A stretch of DNA of 64,000 bases. Origin: Melanocharis versteri. Taxonomy: Eukaryota; Chordata; Aves; Passeriformes; Melanocharitidae. A program made the position numbers and the translations under genes. Location: the NCBI GenBank assembly GCA_013397845.1, contig VZTG01007781.1, positions 26,874 through 90,873 of the forward strand, in the 5' to 3' direction. Shown one piece after another: positions 11,306-24,039 of this stretch (positions within the stretch are counted from its first letter, which is position 1; each line of letters opens with the position of its first letter). Below the pieces are notes generated by a model. The model made no database searches, was not told where the DNA came from, and saw nothing but the letters and a program-made list of their open reading frames with translations.

Positions 11306-12753
11306 CTTTCTGCAAATGTTTCCAGGAAGGTCATGCTTGTGAAAAATCCCAGCTTCATTTTTTTAGGATTGCTTTTGTGATCAGTCTCAGGTAAGCCTTT
11401 AATCTGCTGAACACCCTGTAAGAACACATGCTTGGCCATTCTCCGCTTCCTGTTCTTGTGGCCATTTGGCACAACTTCTGAGATCGCAGATTGCATGGTG
11501 TGGCTTCCATGGAATACTCCTTTTCCAGCTGAAAAACACACCATTGTTCTGGGTAGGTTTGGGCTTTCTGGTTTGTGTTGGTTTTCTTTTAGAGGAGGAG
11601 AAGTCCAATAAAAGAAACCTCTGATCCCACTGCTGGGCTACATGGACACTGGATTTCTCAGAATTTGCCATGGTTTATGACAGTTTCCTGGTGCCACAGC
11701 TTTAACAGTATAGAGAGATTGATCACTGAAGCATGAGAAGCAACAACCAGAGCAGAGCAAATACCAGAGGAGACAAAATGTTCAAGCAAAGCCCTGTGAA
11801 GATTTATTCCGTTTTAAATACATTTGCTTTAAATGTATTTTCTCCTCTTCTGCTTCCAGGAACCAAGTTCACTGTCAGGAATACTCATAGACCAGCATGG
11901 GTATTTTATTTTATTCTTTTAGTTACCTTAAAGAAAAGAGTAGAGAAGGTTCCCAGAAAACTAATTCTGACATAATAAATATTTGAATTGGAAACTAAAC
12001 TCTCAGAGACACTTCAGCAGTTATTTTGCAGCAACCTGACCAACTGGTACCTTTTCTCAGAATTAATTAATGGAAGGCTGAACTAATTTCTGCTACTGAT
12101 TCAGCTACAGAATAATGTTATAATTTTAATATTTAATGCCATAACTATTAAATTGATATTTAATATAATAATTATTTTGCAAGTTATCAATGTATACAAC
12201 AAGCCATTTCTTGCAGCTGACTCTTGTGAAAGTTTGTAAATAACTTTTTAAAGTATTTTTTTCTAAAATAAAGCAGTATTAGAGTTGTTTTAACAATAGG
12301 AAAAACACATTTCCATGTTGCTGCTCTGCCTGGCTCTTGCCATTCCTGTTCTACTGCAGCCATTTCCCTTTTCCTTGATAGCATTGGCTTGACTCTGGGC
12401 CTTCATTTTTAGGAAAACAGTAAAATTCAATTTTGCCTATACTTCTGAGGAGCTGTGAGCCAGATCATGCTGTTTCTTTTTGCATTTGGATGAGTTTTCC
12501 ATTTTGAGCTCTCTGCCTGTGAGAGAAGAAAGTGGAAGCAGATAGCTCAGCACAGTTATGATCTAAAAAAGAAACCATCAGATTTTAGACCAAGCTGGTA
12601 AGCCCGACAAAAGCTCAGTGCAGTATATTTCCATGTTAGCCAGGTCAATACAAGATGACAGATTGAAATACCGTACATGACTCACAGAAGACATTTTTGG
12701 GTAAACTGTTATCCTTGGATGAAATTAAATTAAAAGACACCTCACACTGGGTC
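11306..12753. other. non-coding, AT-rich patch near 12110-12180
   Basis: No gene recognised. 12110-12180 is almost purely A and T with repeated ATTTAAT-type words. Confidence 0.45.
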
Positions 12754-12816
12754 TTTTTTTTTTTTTTTTTTTTGCCTTTCTTTTCTTCCTTTCTTTTCTT
12801 TTGGTTCCTTTTTTAA
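12754..12816. repeat. T20 run and polypyrimidine tract
   Basis: Twenty consecutive T (12754-12773), then a CT-rich stretch with repeated CTTTTC units to about 12816. Such tracts can arise from slippage or from an inverted retroelement tail, but no element body is visible to the right. Confidence 0.75.
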
Positions 12817-15500
12817 ACTGGATTGTTATCTCATTTTCAGAAGACTATCACTTTTATCCTGACTTGTCAAACAGCTATTACCATCAAGATGATGAGCTTG
12901 ATATGCTGCAAGTACTGATTAAGGGGATAGTGCAATTGCTCTTGCTCTACCTTGAAGGAGTAATTTTCCTGTCTGTCTAGTAAGTGGAGTAAAAAAAGCC
13001 AGATTTCTCCTTATCTGTGGAAGAAGGAGGTTGTCTCATCTGTCTCGGAGCTCTCACGAGCAGTCAGGTCTGGTCAATACCTGGCTTCCATTCCTTCTCC
13101 AATGCGATGCAGGTGTTCGAGCTTCAAATACTGCAAGCAAGCGGTAGCAGACTGAAGGAGTGACAGTCCTTAGAATCACTGAATTGCACCTAAAGTGCGA
13201 TTTTAATGGCTTTGTGTGGTAGGAGTAGATAACTTTTGACCATGAGGTAAACCAGCTTGTAGGTGCTAACGACCTGTGGAACTTTTTGCAAGATAAAGAC
13301 CTGGAGGAAAAAACCTATTCACTGACCAAAATTCTCTCTGCTGCTCGCTGTCACACACATCACATTTCAGACCTGGGCCTGGATTAGCGTGAAGTGTTTC
13401 TGTCCTTAATCACCCATTTGCTGTGTTTCACCCCAAAATGGCAACATTTCTGTGATGGCAGAGATGATTCCTTTGGAGTAGAGGCAACTCCAGCTCAGGC
13501 AAAACTCATGAGGAATTGAATCATAGGGAGCTGCATCTGTTGGTGTATTTGGACAGAACATTATGCTTTCTTTTGGATGAATAAAGATCACTGTAATTCT
13601 GTCTAAAATAATTGAGGGCAAAATTGCAAAGTATGCTGGTGAGTATTGGTCAAAGCAGATCACACATCTTGGTAAAGGTCCTGAAAAAACACATATTTAT
13701 GTGCATGAATAATATACATACATCTAAATATACATATGCTTCTCCCTCTTTCTCTCTGTGCCTTTATTTCTTTCTCTGTCTCCACATATGTGTGCATTTG
13801 TACATATATATATTTATGCTCTGCAAATTTGACAACCTTATAAGTTTTTTGGAACTTTTACTCCCTGATATTTAGAAACACAGCTACAGCTACAAAACAC
13901 ACGAAAATCTTAGCATAAAATAAAAGACAAGAACGCCTCATTGCACCCAAGTTTTGTCACCTCAGGGAGAGGGGAGCTACCAGCCCATTGCCAATTTTCC
14001 AGCTTGGGCAAAATATCCAGAAGGAATGTCAAAGCTTATTAAAGCTGCTTTGGCTGCAGTGGTTATGTGGAACTGCAGATGGAACACCTCTCCCCCAGCT
14101 GCCTGTTCCTCCTGGTCACCAGTGACTTTGTGCTGGCCCCTGTTTCACCAGAAATGTGGCTGGCTGGTGCCAGTTGGCTGCATGAAAGCAGGGCGGGGAG
14201 GCTCACGACATTTCGGGGGGTGTGTGTGAGTTTGTGGAGGATGGAAAGAGGGTAAAGAAGACTGTTGAATCTTCAGTGAATGTTGGTTTTGAATTCTTCA
14301 GCAGATCCCCCAGCCAAGGGAGTTTATCTCCTGCATAATCCAACCCAGATTCACCTACAGATGCCTGTGAGTACTGTCTCTGTGTTTTACCATCAATAAA
14401 ACGAAGGCCCAGCCCATTTTCCCTGTCAGGGAAGAGTTCCAAGTCAGTGTCATCTGGAAATAAAGGAACTGCAGAAAGATGCCTGTAAAACCCCTAAAAA
14501 AAGGCGGAACTATCACCTATAAAATAAATTATCTGAGAAACGAGATTTTTTTTTTCTTCTTTTTTAACATTCTAAAGGATGCACTAAGAGCCCTCAATTG
14601 TGGAATATCCATCTCAACGTGGTAAATAGATGCGTTAGACACAGAGTGACATATGGGCAGATAAATACAGCCATAACTGGTAGGCAAAGTAAGTGCACGC
14701 GGCATGTGTCAGTATTGTCTGGTAATTCAGAGCTGTCATAAAACTGTCCCACTTATGATGTTACAGCATTTTTAAGAAACATGAATTTGCAATTTAAACT
14801 CTGCTAAATGAAGGCAGGAAGTTACAGGTTACAGAGCTGCATGCAAACGGGAACCAAGAGGGTTTTTTTCTCAAATCTGTCTCAGCAGGTACAAGCTGTG
14901 AGGATGTTCTGAATACTTCAGTGTTGCCAGGGACATTATGTGTGTGGGGGTGATCAGTATGGAAAGCAAATAACAGCATTCTTAATCTAATAAATGTTTG
15001 GGAAACATAATCCTAGTTCTGCTAACAGGAATTTTGACATAAATAAAAATCTTATTATTAAAACTTGTATAGTCACCGTCCTTCTAAATCCCTGGGAAAT
15101 GTTCTTTCTCCTTTCTTCATTTCTTTCTTTTTTCCTTATTTGAGTAACATGTGCCCTTAAAGACATGACTAAGTGGGTATTTCTGTTGTTTTGGGTTTGT
15201 TGGTTTTGGGTAGGGCTTTTTTTTACCTCTACAGAAGTTTCTTTGGCAAAATGTTTTAAAAATGTCTTTGGTTCCAGAGCCAGGCTGCAGAGTAAGTCTG
15301 CTAGCTTTATCTCATATACTGTCTCCCCGGGAGTCTGAACTAAATGCATAATTTAAAGAGCCCTTAATCTGCAATGTCATTCCCATTTGGTCGGAGGCAG
15401 CCTTCACTTTATGATGTTAACTTTCTCAGCAAAGGGCAATGGCAGTTTTTCCGAGGATGCACTTAGAGGCAACATCTCATGTAAACCGTTTATTCAAGGT
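12817..15500. other. non-coding, low-complexity AT/CT stretch near 13690-13830
   Basis: No gene recognised. 13690-13830 alternates TATACATA-like and CTCTTTCT-like words. 14940-15400 is plain AT-rich sequence. Confidence 0.45.
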
Positions 15501-17835
15501 GTCCTGACATCCCAGTATAACACTGGGTGACAATGGATAACCTTCATCAAGTTCTCCCATGGGAGAGAGGCAGTCATGGCAGTGAAAGTGCTGCACAAAG
15601 CCAAGGGTAATATATAAACGGCTGTTGAGGAGGGGTGGGAGATATGAGGAGGAAAATGGCAAACAGAGACTTAAGCCACATTATATTTCATTCTGCATGT
15701 TTTATGTGATCCAGGTGAGCATCTCTTGTGCTGGAGGTAGATCCTGGAGACAGGTCCCAGTGAGAGCTGGCATGCACTGGCCATGCCTCGCAGCCTGCTG
15801 GCCCTGCCTGGGAAGAGCTGGACCAGTCACACAGTCTGCTGCTCTCTCTTATTAACATGCACTGTGTGTTGATTTCAGCCCCGAGTTCTTTTTGTAATTT
15901 AAGGGGTGCAAACCGACCTTTAAATGGGGAGGGCTGTTTCCTTTTTAATTAAATCTCCAGCCAAGCAATTTGCCTTTCCCATCCTATTGAGTTTTTCATC
16001 AATTGTTTTTCTTCCCCCTGTGCTTTAGCAAACCACAAGTGCCTTATTACAGTAACTACCACACTGGTCCTGTGCTCTCTCACCCTCAAGGTTGCTTTTA
16101 AAGAGCAAACACACTTCCAAAGATATGCAACAAGCTAATACTCCAGGACACATTAAGGACTATTTTGGTTCATTTTAGCTACAGGATGATAACAGAGAAT
16201 AAGAGATATTGAGATATAAGAGTCAGAATGGTGTTATGTGTGATAGATGCAAGTGTAAAAAACATCGTGCATATCCCCGGTCAAACCATTTATTCCTCTT
16301 TCTCAGTCCTTATTCCTAATATGTCAATCACCAGATACATCTTCGTGGAAACCAGCTTGAAAAGCTGTTACCCTTTAGAAACACCAATACAGCTAACGCC
16401 CAGCAGCTGGTAAGGGAGAAAAAAGTCCTTTCACTGCGAGGTCTACCTCTCACCCTTCAGCTGTGTCCATGCCTGGGCTTTATGACAGCTCATCGTGCAG
16501 CAGAACTGATCATACTTCTTGTGGATGGCTGACTGTGATCTCCAACTCATACTGAAATTCCTTCCAGAGCCAGGGCAGCCCTGAGCAAAGGGGATGGTGA
16601 GAAGCACTTGATCCCCTCACATTTCTGGTGTCTTATAACGTAAGAGTTAGGCTCAGACTTTTCTCACAGTCAGGATCCATAGGGTCTCCATCCTTTACCC
16701 AACTGCTCAGCTCCACGCAACTCCTAGGAACCCAATTGCTCATGAGTTGTAGCCTAAAAATAAACCTCACATCACGCATATCAGTACCTACATGACAATT
16801 CTAATGTACGTAGATGGAGAACAGCCCGTTTGGCTCAAGTGAGTCCCAAACTCAAAAAAATTTTATTCCTAACACTGATCTGCTGAGGCAAGTTAGAGAT
16901 ATATCTAACTTTGTCTCATGTCTTTATGATTCTTGTTCCTACTGCATTGTCTCCTAAATCCACTTAGATTGTAAATTGAATTTTGTAAGAAGATTCCTTG
17001 ACAATGTGACTGCATCATGACCAGTTAAATATGGCCATTCCTACTGCAGCTGTTCTAGGGAAGAGGAGGAGGCACAGGAGACTAGATGCATATTTCTGTT
17101 GGGCATTTCTGTGTTACAGAGCCAGGGAAGCTTGAGTGCACTCACGTGCAAATGCACCCTCTGTCCTCATGAGCTGTGGTGCCAGGGTCTTGGGAAGGTC
17201 AATGTACAGGACAGAGAAGCCCAAACTGACTCTCATAGATGAACTTGGTTGGAAAACCTACTCTTTTTATCTTTTCATTTTTTTTTTAAAACCTTTCTCT
17301 GGTTTTGCCCTCTTCCTCGGTTCAGCTTTAGCCTTTGGAGGGCGACAGGTCCTGCTGGAGCTGCTGCCTGCTGCCCCCCCCACGCTGGCAGCCACTAGAT
17401 GGGGAGCTCGGCTAATGGGTCCAGCCCTGCTCAGAGCCTGGCCACCATCTGGCAGACAAAAATCAGAGGGAGGGGACTCCTCTGCAGCAACAAAGTAGGC
17501 CGCCCCGACTTCAAATTGAGGATAAGAACAAGTGATGGAGTCTCCGGCCACAGCTTGAAAGCAACCCATCAATGTCATCTTGAGTTAAGTACCTGATGCT
17601 GGCACTTTGCTGCAGTTCTTGGGGGGATAAGGGCTCTGACAGGGTCATTGTTTCAAGTGGAGTTCAGTCTTTTGTTTGCCATAAACGAAGAAGACAGGAA
17701 GTCAGCTGTGAGGTTTAGGAATAATATTTAGATAATTGTGAGATATCTCATCTTAAAGTTCAAACTGATTGAACCTGAGCTGAGTTTTGAGTCAAACTTT
17801 GTTTACAGGCCCATCATCTTTGTGGCTGACACTTG
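15501..17835. other. non-coding, nothing distinctive
   Basis: No gene or repeat recognised. GC rises at 17330-17480, where overlapping 100-120-codon open frames occur on both strands without recognisable content. Confidence 0.45.
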
Positions 17836-17837
17836 CA

Positions 17838-17862
17838 AAGAGGAAGAGAGAGAGAGAGAGGC
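17838..17862. repeat. (GA)n-like microsatellite
   Basis: Purine-only run with five to six uninterrupted GA units inside GAGGAAGAGAGAGAGAGAG. Confidence 0.7.
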
Positions 17863-18179
17863 GACAGGGAGGGAAGAGTGAAAGAGAATGAGCCAGGACT
17901 TACGGTTTCTTTCTGACCTTGGCAAGAGGGAAAAATCCATATGGAAAACAAAACAATAAATAATAATAAATAATAACACCAACAGCGATGCCAACACCCC
18001 AGGAGCCGGAAAATAAAAATAACACTCCATTGTGCCCACATTCTTAATAACTCTGCATCTGACTATCTAAATCCAGGCTTCTGCAAAAATCAGCCAGGAA
18101 GATGCTTGCACCAAACACAGCATGAGCCTTGCATTTAATCGGTTACTGTAATAAACATATAAAAAAAGATTTTTTTTCC
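17863..18179. other. non-coding, nothing distinctive
   Basis: AT-rich sequence with a small TAATAATAAA-like stretch near 17956-17977. No feature otherwise. Confidence 0.45.
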
Positions 18180-18560
18180 ATGAGAGGACAGAGCAGTGGC
18201 TACATAAAAGGACATCAAATGACACATCCTCCATCTCCCAGCAAATAAAAAAGCCATCAGCTCATAACAAGGCGGTGATAAAAGGTGCTGAGGCCAGTAA
18301 GATTAAGACTTTGTAATAAGGTTCGGGCGCCAAAACTGACAGCCATTTTCTTTTATATTTATCATGTCTTCACATTGGGGTGAGAAGCCAGGAGTCTGTC
18401 CCATTGCTGGCTAGAATTTATAGCAGCTCCATTATTAGGAGATTGCACTGAAATGGGGCAGAGGTATGGTTTTCTGAGAACGCTACAATAGCCTCCTACA
18501 TTATACACTTGACAGGTTTGTCAGCGCTTAGTAACAAGCCTTGTAAAGTACTTTAATATC
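18180..18560. promoter_or_regulatory. candidate conserved regulatory block
   Basis: Non-repetitive sequence with several retained CpGs (for example GTTCGGGCGCC near 18321-18331) and many homeodomain-type words such as ATTA and TAATA. It has the look of a vertebrate conserved non-coding element. I cannot name the element or its target gene. Confidence 0.25.
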
Positions 18561-18793
18561 ATTAGCACTATTTTCTTAATGTGTCTGCTCTCCTAGCAGC
18601 CTGAAAATATCATATATCATGGTCTGGAGGAAGGCATACATAGCTATCTCTCTCATTCTCCCTCTCTTTCTTTTTTTTTTACCTTCCCCCTGAAATTTGA
18701 TTTTATTGCCACACATTTGGTTGACGTTTTAATCAAAATAATGTAGCCATTTTCCTTTATTGATTAACAAGTAAATATGTATAAATATGTAGT
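18561..18793. other. non-coding, pyrimidine-rich stretch
   Basis: CTCTCTC and T-rich low-complexity DNA near 18640-18680. No gene seen. Confidence 0.45.
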
Positions 18794-18813
18794 TAGGGGT
18801 GGGCAACCCTTTT
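18794..18813 (+). mobile_element. possible hAT transposon end
   Basis: TAGGGGTGGGCAACCCTTTT resembles the terminal sequence of a hAT-type amniote DNA transposon that begins like 'caggggtgggcaaac'. No second terminus or internal match is evident, so this may be a chance match or the remnant of one end. Confidence 0.25.
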
Positions 18814-19400
18814 AGAGGATATTGAAAACAACATAATTAATGGCTTCCTCATCTAATTACAGTGCACGTGTTACATCTCCCCATTGTTTTTTCTGGTATT
18901 CTTTTTTTCTTCTCTGTCCCTCCAACAGGAGAGGTCTGTTGCCAGAACGTCTGTGGATTTGATACAAAGGGGAAGGGGCCATGAGCGGGAAAGAAAAACA
19001 AACCAAACCCAAGCTCTTGGTCATTTTTCTGAAAATATTTGTGATATTGCTGCTGTTTCAAGTGACTGTACCCCCCATCACCCCAAAATTCATCATTCTT
19101 GGAAGGTAATGGTGGCCTGAAGCTTTGTAGGCTAACTTTAGTTTCTTTTAAATATCCAAGACATGCCTGTGTGCATTTATTTATTTAGAGTGTTTCCTTG
19201 AACCCATCAAGATATGAGTTAGAGCATTATTTGCAATCAGGGTGTCACAAAGCAAGGGGTTGCCCTCCACAGACAGGGCTGGAGGTCAGACTACCTCTCA
19301 GAGAGGCATATCTTGCCTAATGGATATCTCCTGTGTTAACGTCAAGAGATGTGAAGTCCACGTCCTACCGCAACAATGCAAGAATTGTTTATAATTGCAT
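18814..19400. other. non-coding, nothing distinctive
   Basis: No feature recognised. Confidence 0.45.
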
Positions 19401-19402
19401 TT

Positions 19403-19447
19403 GAAAATAAACATTTATTAAGTGCTCTACAAATGCATGACATTATA
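19403..19447 (-). mobile_element. possible MIR-family SINE tail
   Basis: AACATTTATTAAGTGCTCTA and the following ATAAGC resemble the reverse complement of the MIR 3' region, which reads like 'aacatttattgagcgcttac' and then 'ctaagc'. The match is short and diverged. Confidence 0.35.
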
Positions 19448-20320
19448 AGCAGGGCTTGGATCTCATTTGGGAACAGGATATGCTTCTTAAATAGGAGTTG
19501 TGTTTATTCCTGACGTTGTAAATATTCTCATGTATGACCTTAATCATAAAAATTCCAGCATTGTAAACAACTGCACTAAATCTATACAAAAAAATGGGCT
19601 CAAGCAAGGAAAACAAATATGTAAATGAACCTCATCAAAGAGAGTTTTATTATCTTAAGTATGACCTCAGTCAAATGGCTTTATATCTTGGGAGATTGTT
19701 AAAGTCAAGTACACAATCTACTTCCGTACTGACGCTGGGACTAAAACATCAGGGATTTTTCACCCATATTTGACTGACTTAACTGTAAAGCTTCAAAAAT
19801 CAAACATTCTCCAAGCATCGTGTGCTCTTGGTTTTGCTTATCTGAAGAATGAGGGGGCAGAAAAAATCTGGGAGGGAGGAATGGAAATGAAGGTATATTA
19901 TGGCCTAAGACAACTCACCACTGGGTCACCAGAGCGTCCCTGGTCAGCTTGGACACCTGTCACTGTGCTGGTGGGGACACTGACACCATACTGGAGGGTC
20001 AGTCTCGTGTAGGGGACCCCCACACCATGAAGCATGTGTTGGAAAGGTCAGCAGAGCTACGAGCAAGCTCATAGCTGGAGAACAGGAATAATCAGTGCGC
20101 TAGGGAGGCAGAGGGACGGGGCAAAGAGCAATTCTGGGCATGTTTCTGTCCGTGCAGCCGTACGGATTTAAAGTGGAGCTACTCCTGATTGCTCTGGTGG
20201 AAACAGAGGAAAGGCACTGGACAACCCAGCTTTGCTATGTTGGAAGAACTTCTCATGAAAAAGCAAGGAAATGAATCCATCAGCAACTCCTTGTCATTGC
20301 GCTCCTGCTCGGGTGTTCTG
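19448..20320. other. non-coding, nothing distinctive
   Basis: No gene recognised. The stretch just upstream of 20325 could hold more degraded CR1 sequence, but I cannot align it by eye. Confidence 0.4.
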
Positions 20321-20324
20321 TGCT

Positions 20325-20437
20325 CTCCGGCACAGAGTGGGATTGTTGGAGTGTCCCCGTTCAGGGCCAGGAGCTGGAATTCAATGATCCTTATGGGTCT
20401 CTTCCAGCTTAGGATATTCCATGATTCTGTGGTTATA
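20325..20437 (+). mobile_element. CR1 LINE fragment, 3' end, plus orientation
   Basis: CAGGGCCAGGAGCTGGAATT (20362-20381), ATGATCCTTATGGGTCTCTT (20384-20403), CCAGCTTAGGATATTCC and the terminal ATGATTCTGTGG match the 3' untranslated region and octamer-type tail of bird CR1. Upstream GATTGTTGGAGTGTCC also fits this group. The copy is truncated at its 5' side, with no reverse-transcriptase sequence. The tail ends near 20434. Confidence 0.9.
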
Positions 20438-21284
20438 TGAAGGGCTGCAATATGCAGCAGTATCTTCTAGACTCTGTTTGGGGATCCACCAAGAGTTGAT
20501 TTCAAGAAATGTTGAAACTGACACTTTTTGCATAAAAGTGTCTGACCAGATTCTTTAATAGATTTTTCTCAGCAATAACAGCTCTGTTTTATAAATATAC
20601 CATTTCAAACTCAGAAGAAAGTTAATGCCAATTCCACCTAGATGAAAGGCAAACTTTTAATGGATGCTTCCAAATGAAAACTATAATACAGTTATGTAAA
20701 GCATTACCTGTAACAATAATAACAATCTAGGAATTTAACGCTATTATTTTATACTTATATCTTGTAATACTGGAATTTGAAAAAATCCTCCAAAATATAC
20801 TTTAAAATATCTCAGCTAGCCCTGTGTGATGTAAATGGATAGACTAACTTCACTTTCTAGGCGTCTGTTATACAGAGTACAAAATAAAACTTTCCTCCTG
20901 ACATTTTGGACATCTGAAAAACCTCCAGTTTGCCTCATTTCGTGGTGTTTTCCACCACAATCACCTTGCTGGTATATTTTAGAAATCATTAAGGAAAGGC
21001 TCAAAATAAATTAATCTTGTATGGAAGGATTTGTACTATCTATATTACTTATTGCACACTAAAAGGAGGTGCAATAAGCTGAGCAGGAGATGTATACACA
21101 GCTACATTGTCTCTGGCATACGCCATATGTTTCAGATTACTAGCAATGGGCGAGGAGTGTACTTGAACTGAAATTGTTGAGACTTTTCCTAAGATCTTCA
21201 TGGGAATTGCATCTTCCTGTTTCTCAGAGCTGCATAATGGCAGCGAATATAGAATGAAACTCCAAAGAATCAATCACATGTATT
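20438..21284. other. non-coding, nothing distinctive
   Basis: AT-rich with no gene or repeat recognised. Confidence 0.45.
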
Positions 21285-21600
21285 TCAACACGCTCATCGC
21301 CGAATAAACACGGACTGATTCACATAACTCAGCTCATATTTTCCGAGAGCTAATATAAATCCAGATTAATGTTCAAATATAATGTGTAATATCTCTATCC
21401 ACAGGAATAAAACGTAAGCCAAACGCGATGACAGTGTCCTTTTAACTGCTAACCAGACATGCTTTGTGAATGGCTGCCATGTATTTCGTTTGCATCGAAA
21501 ATGCCCATCACGGCAAGTACCCCGCAGTTGTAATTAGTGAAGATGCAGAATGTTATCGAATATCACAACATTTTGACTGTCAGATTGCTCTAGCCGAGGA
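21285..21600. promoter_or_regulatory. strong candidate conserved non-coding element
   Basis: By my count about 14 CpGs survive across this AT-rich stretch, far more than in its flanks. It carries octamer-like TTTGCAT (21489-21495), GTAATTAG (21531-21538) and several TATCGAAT or CATCGAAA-type words. Methylated CpGs normally decay in such DNA, so their retention suggests constraint or lack of methylation. No open frame is credible here. Function and target are unknown. Confidence 0.35.
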
Positions 21601-22803
21601 AAGTTAGTCTGTAAAATGAGAGGCTGATGTTGCAGTTGTATTGACTTTTGTGTCATGTTTGTTTCAGTTTACCAGTCAAAACAACTTTCAGAGCTCTTCC
21701 TTGTCCAGAAGGTTCAGGCTGCCTTATGAAAATGAAGCTGTCTTGTTTTCTGCTTCATAAATCATTGTCAAGCTGAGCCAGATAACAGAAACAAGTTCAG
21801 ATTCCAAAATGATTATTCTTAGAGATGATGTATTAAGTATACAGAATACAACTTGATTTTCATAAGCCATGTTGACTTTGCAGAACTGAGGCTAGAGGGG
21901 AAAAAATTAATGAGTAATTGGAGGTGTGAGAGCCTGCAAAAATCCCAGGAGAGAGGGAACAGAGTGGGTGGGGCGAATTCCCTTTCTGAGAAGCTCTTGA
22001 AGTAATTTCAAAGCTGCCATTTTCCCCTCATCTCTGCCCTTGTGCTATTTCACTGTTACAGATAACCCATCTGGAGCATCCCATAGACCTATTTTACTGC
22101 ACCCACTAATGTGGTTTTATAACCTTTGCTGGGCTTTGATTCCAGGCTCTGGATTAAGAGTCTATCAGAAACTATTCCCCTCATGAGCACCAATGAAAGG
22201 AGCCAATGGCACTGGGAATTTCCCCCTGCTTCACTTCTCTCCCTCCTTCATATCATGCACGTTCCTTGCTGACTCTGCAATCCTTTCCTAGCTCTCTGGG
22301 TCTCTTTTTCATAATACAGAAAAATAGAAAGTACATGAATGATCCCTCTGTCATTGGGTTAGAAGAGTCACAACAAAAATAGCATTCTGTAGGTAAGGTC
22401 AATTCTTGAAATACAATTGCAAGATGTGGCTCTACATGGGAAAATATGAAAAGGAGAGTGGCCAAGCCTCTTGTTCTTCTACAGGAATCCTTTCAGACAA
22501 AAAGAGTGAGTAGGAGGGATAAACTGGAGTGAAAACAGCAATTTGAAAATGAAAAGAAGGATCTTGCTCAACAGAAATTTTAATATATATGATATTATCA
22601 TATGATATGGAAAAGGCTGTGGATCTGACCTGTGAAGCAAGGTCTAAGGCTGACAAGCTCTGGAGAAGATGGGATTTCAGACAGCAGCACTTGTGCACTT
22701 GAGTGTGAAAACTGTCGAAGAAACACAGGTAACTGGACTTGCTTCCACACTGACCAAGTCTCTCATGTGGCCCAAACACATGGGTTTTACATTTTTTTTT
22801 CTT
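21601..22803. other. non-coding, nothing distinctive
   Basis: No gene recognised. Minus-strand open frames near 22253-22779 have no recognisable content. Confidence 0.45.
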
Positions 22804-22853
22804 GTTTTTCTTTTACCCAAAGCATAAGCTCGTTTTTCTTTTACTGCAAAGCA
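22804..22853. repeat. short tandem duplication, 28-bp spacing
   Basis: GTTTTTCTTTTAC followed by CCAAAGCA (22804-22824) recurs as GTTTTTCTTTTAC followed by TGCAAAGCA (22832-22853). The two copies differ at only a few bases, which suggests a small local duplication. Confidence 0.7.
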
Positions 22854-24035
22854 AACACCACAGAATTAGACACTGGAACACCACAATCCCCATGCAGATC
22901 CAAGTGGCCTAAGGCCCCTCACCAAAGCCCGTGGCTGGTGATGAAGAACTTGGACCAAGGTCCACCACGTGCTGAATGACCAGCATAGTCTGGGACTGTC
23001 TTTCTTGTCAGAAACATGTGTCCTGTCTCTGGCTGCATCACCTCCCCAGAAGTTCGTCTTTAACACTAAACATTGTAAAAGAAAAAACAAACATAGGAAA
23101 TTTCAGCTGTGGCTGTGAAAAGAAATCATGCTCAGGGCTCCCCTCAAACACGTTTCTTCATTCTTTTAACGGAGAAAAGGAAATTAAAATCAAACAAACC
23201 TATGTTTAAGGAATGTGAAGGCTGTGAAACAAACCAACAAAAGCCAGGAAATGTTCAAGTTAAGGCTGTGACACTCTGTCCTTCACTCAAGCTGTTCTGA
23301 CTTATTTTTTCTAAACAGAGGGAGTTGAGATCAGCATGTCACCCTCAGATTTGAATTTCCTGTTGTGAACTGGTATGTGCCTGTGCCTTATTAATGTTAT
23401 TAGATATTGTTTATTGCATTTGTGAATGTGATGCAAGTGCACACATCTAAATTTAAATACACCCACATCTCTATGCATTATATCAGTGCAGAGCACTGTA
23501 ACTATCGGAGCTTTTTGCAAGTGCTAAGATTTGTCTCCTTAACAACAATCAACCCAGAAAGTGTCTGTACTTTAACGAGCCGATAGCCACCTTGGAACGT
23601 CGTGCCTGTCACCACAGTGCACACAAAAGCCTTTGGAAATGTCATCGTGGCTGTAGGCATAGAGATCAAATCCGCGTGCTTCAAAGTCACTCCAGCAAGG
23701 GGAGACCCTTTAATTTGGGCAGCGCTGAGCTCCAGAAACCTGGACATGAGCTTGTGCGCCCACTCAGCAGAGGGCAGCAGTAGGTGGAGATGGGGGATGT
23801 TCCCATGTTCCCAGCAAGCGTCTATCAGAAAAATCAGATTTTTCCTGGATATGACAAAAAAACAACAGACAAAAACCCCCAAGCTAAGCAAGTTGGCAGC
23901 CATGTAGATGAGTACACGAGTGAATAGATGGTTCCCATGCAGCGCAGGAACCGTTTGTACCATCCCCGCACTCCCACCACATCTGGGATTTCACAAGTCA
24001 CTGGAAGCTCAGTGGGAAGTGGGTGTGTGGATCAT
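22854..24035. other. non-coding, unassigned open frame
   Basis: A 153-codon minus-strand open frame covers 23502-23963. Its translation is not recognised and overlaps plus-strand frames of about 100 codons. I treat it as chance. Confidence 0.4.
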
Positions 24036-24039
24036 ATGC

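Noticed and set aside
14975..15000. CTAATAAATGTTTG as a MIR 3' end
   Set aside because: Only the AATAAATGTT word matches, with no upstream MIR blocks.
22562..22745. Possible exon ending in a splice donor (ACACAG/GTAACT near 22730)
   Set aside because: An isolated donor-like site is frequent by chance. No credible acceptor, conserved frame or partner exon could be identified.
23502..23963. 153-codon minus-strand open frame with hydrophobic N-terminal segments
   Set aside because: The hydrophobic stretch is what A-rich template gives on the opposite strand. There is no family match that I can name.
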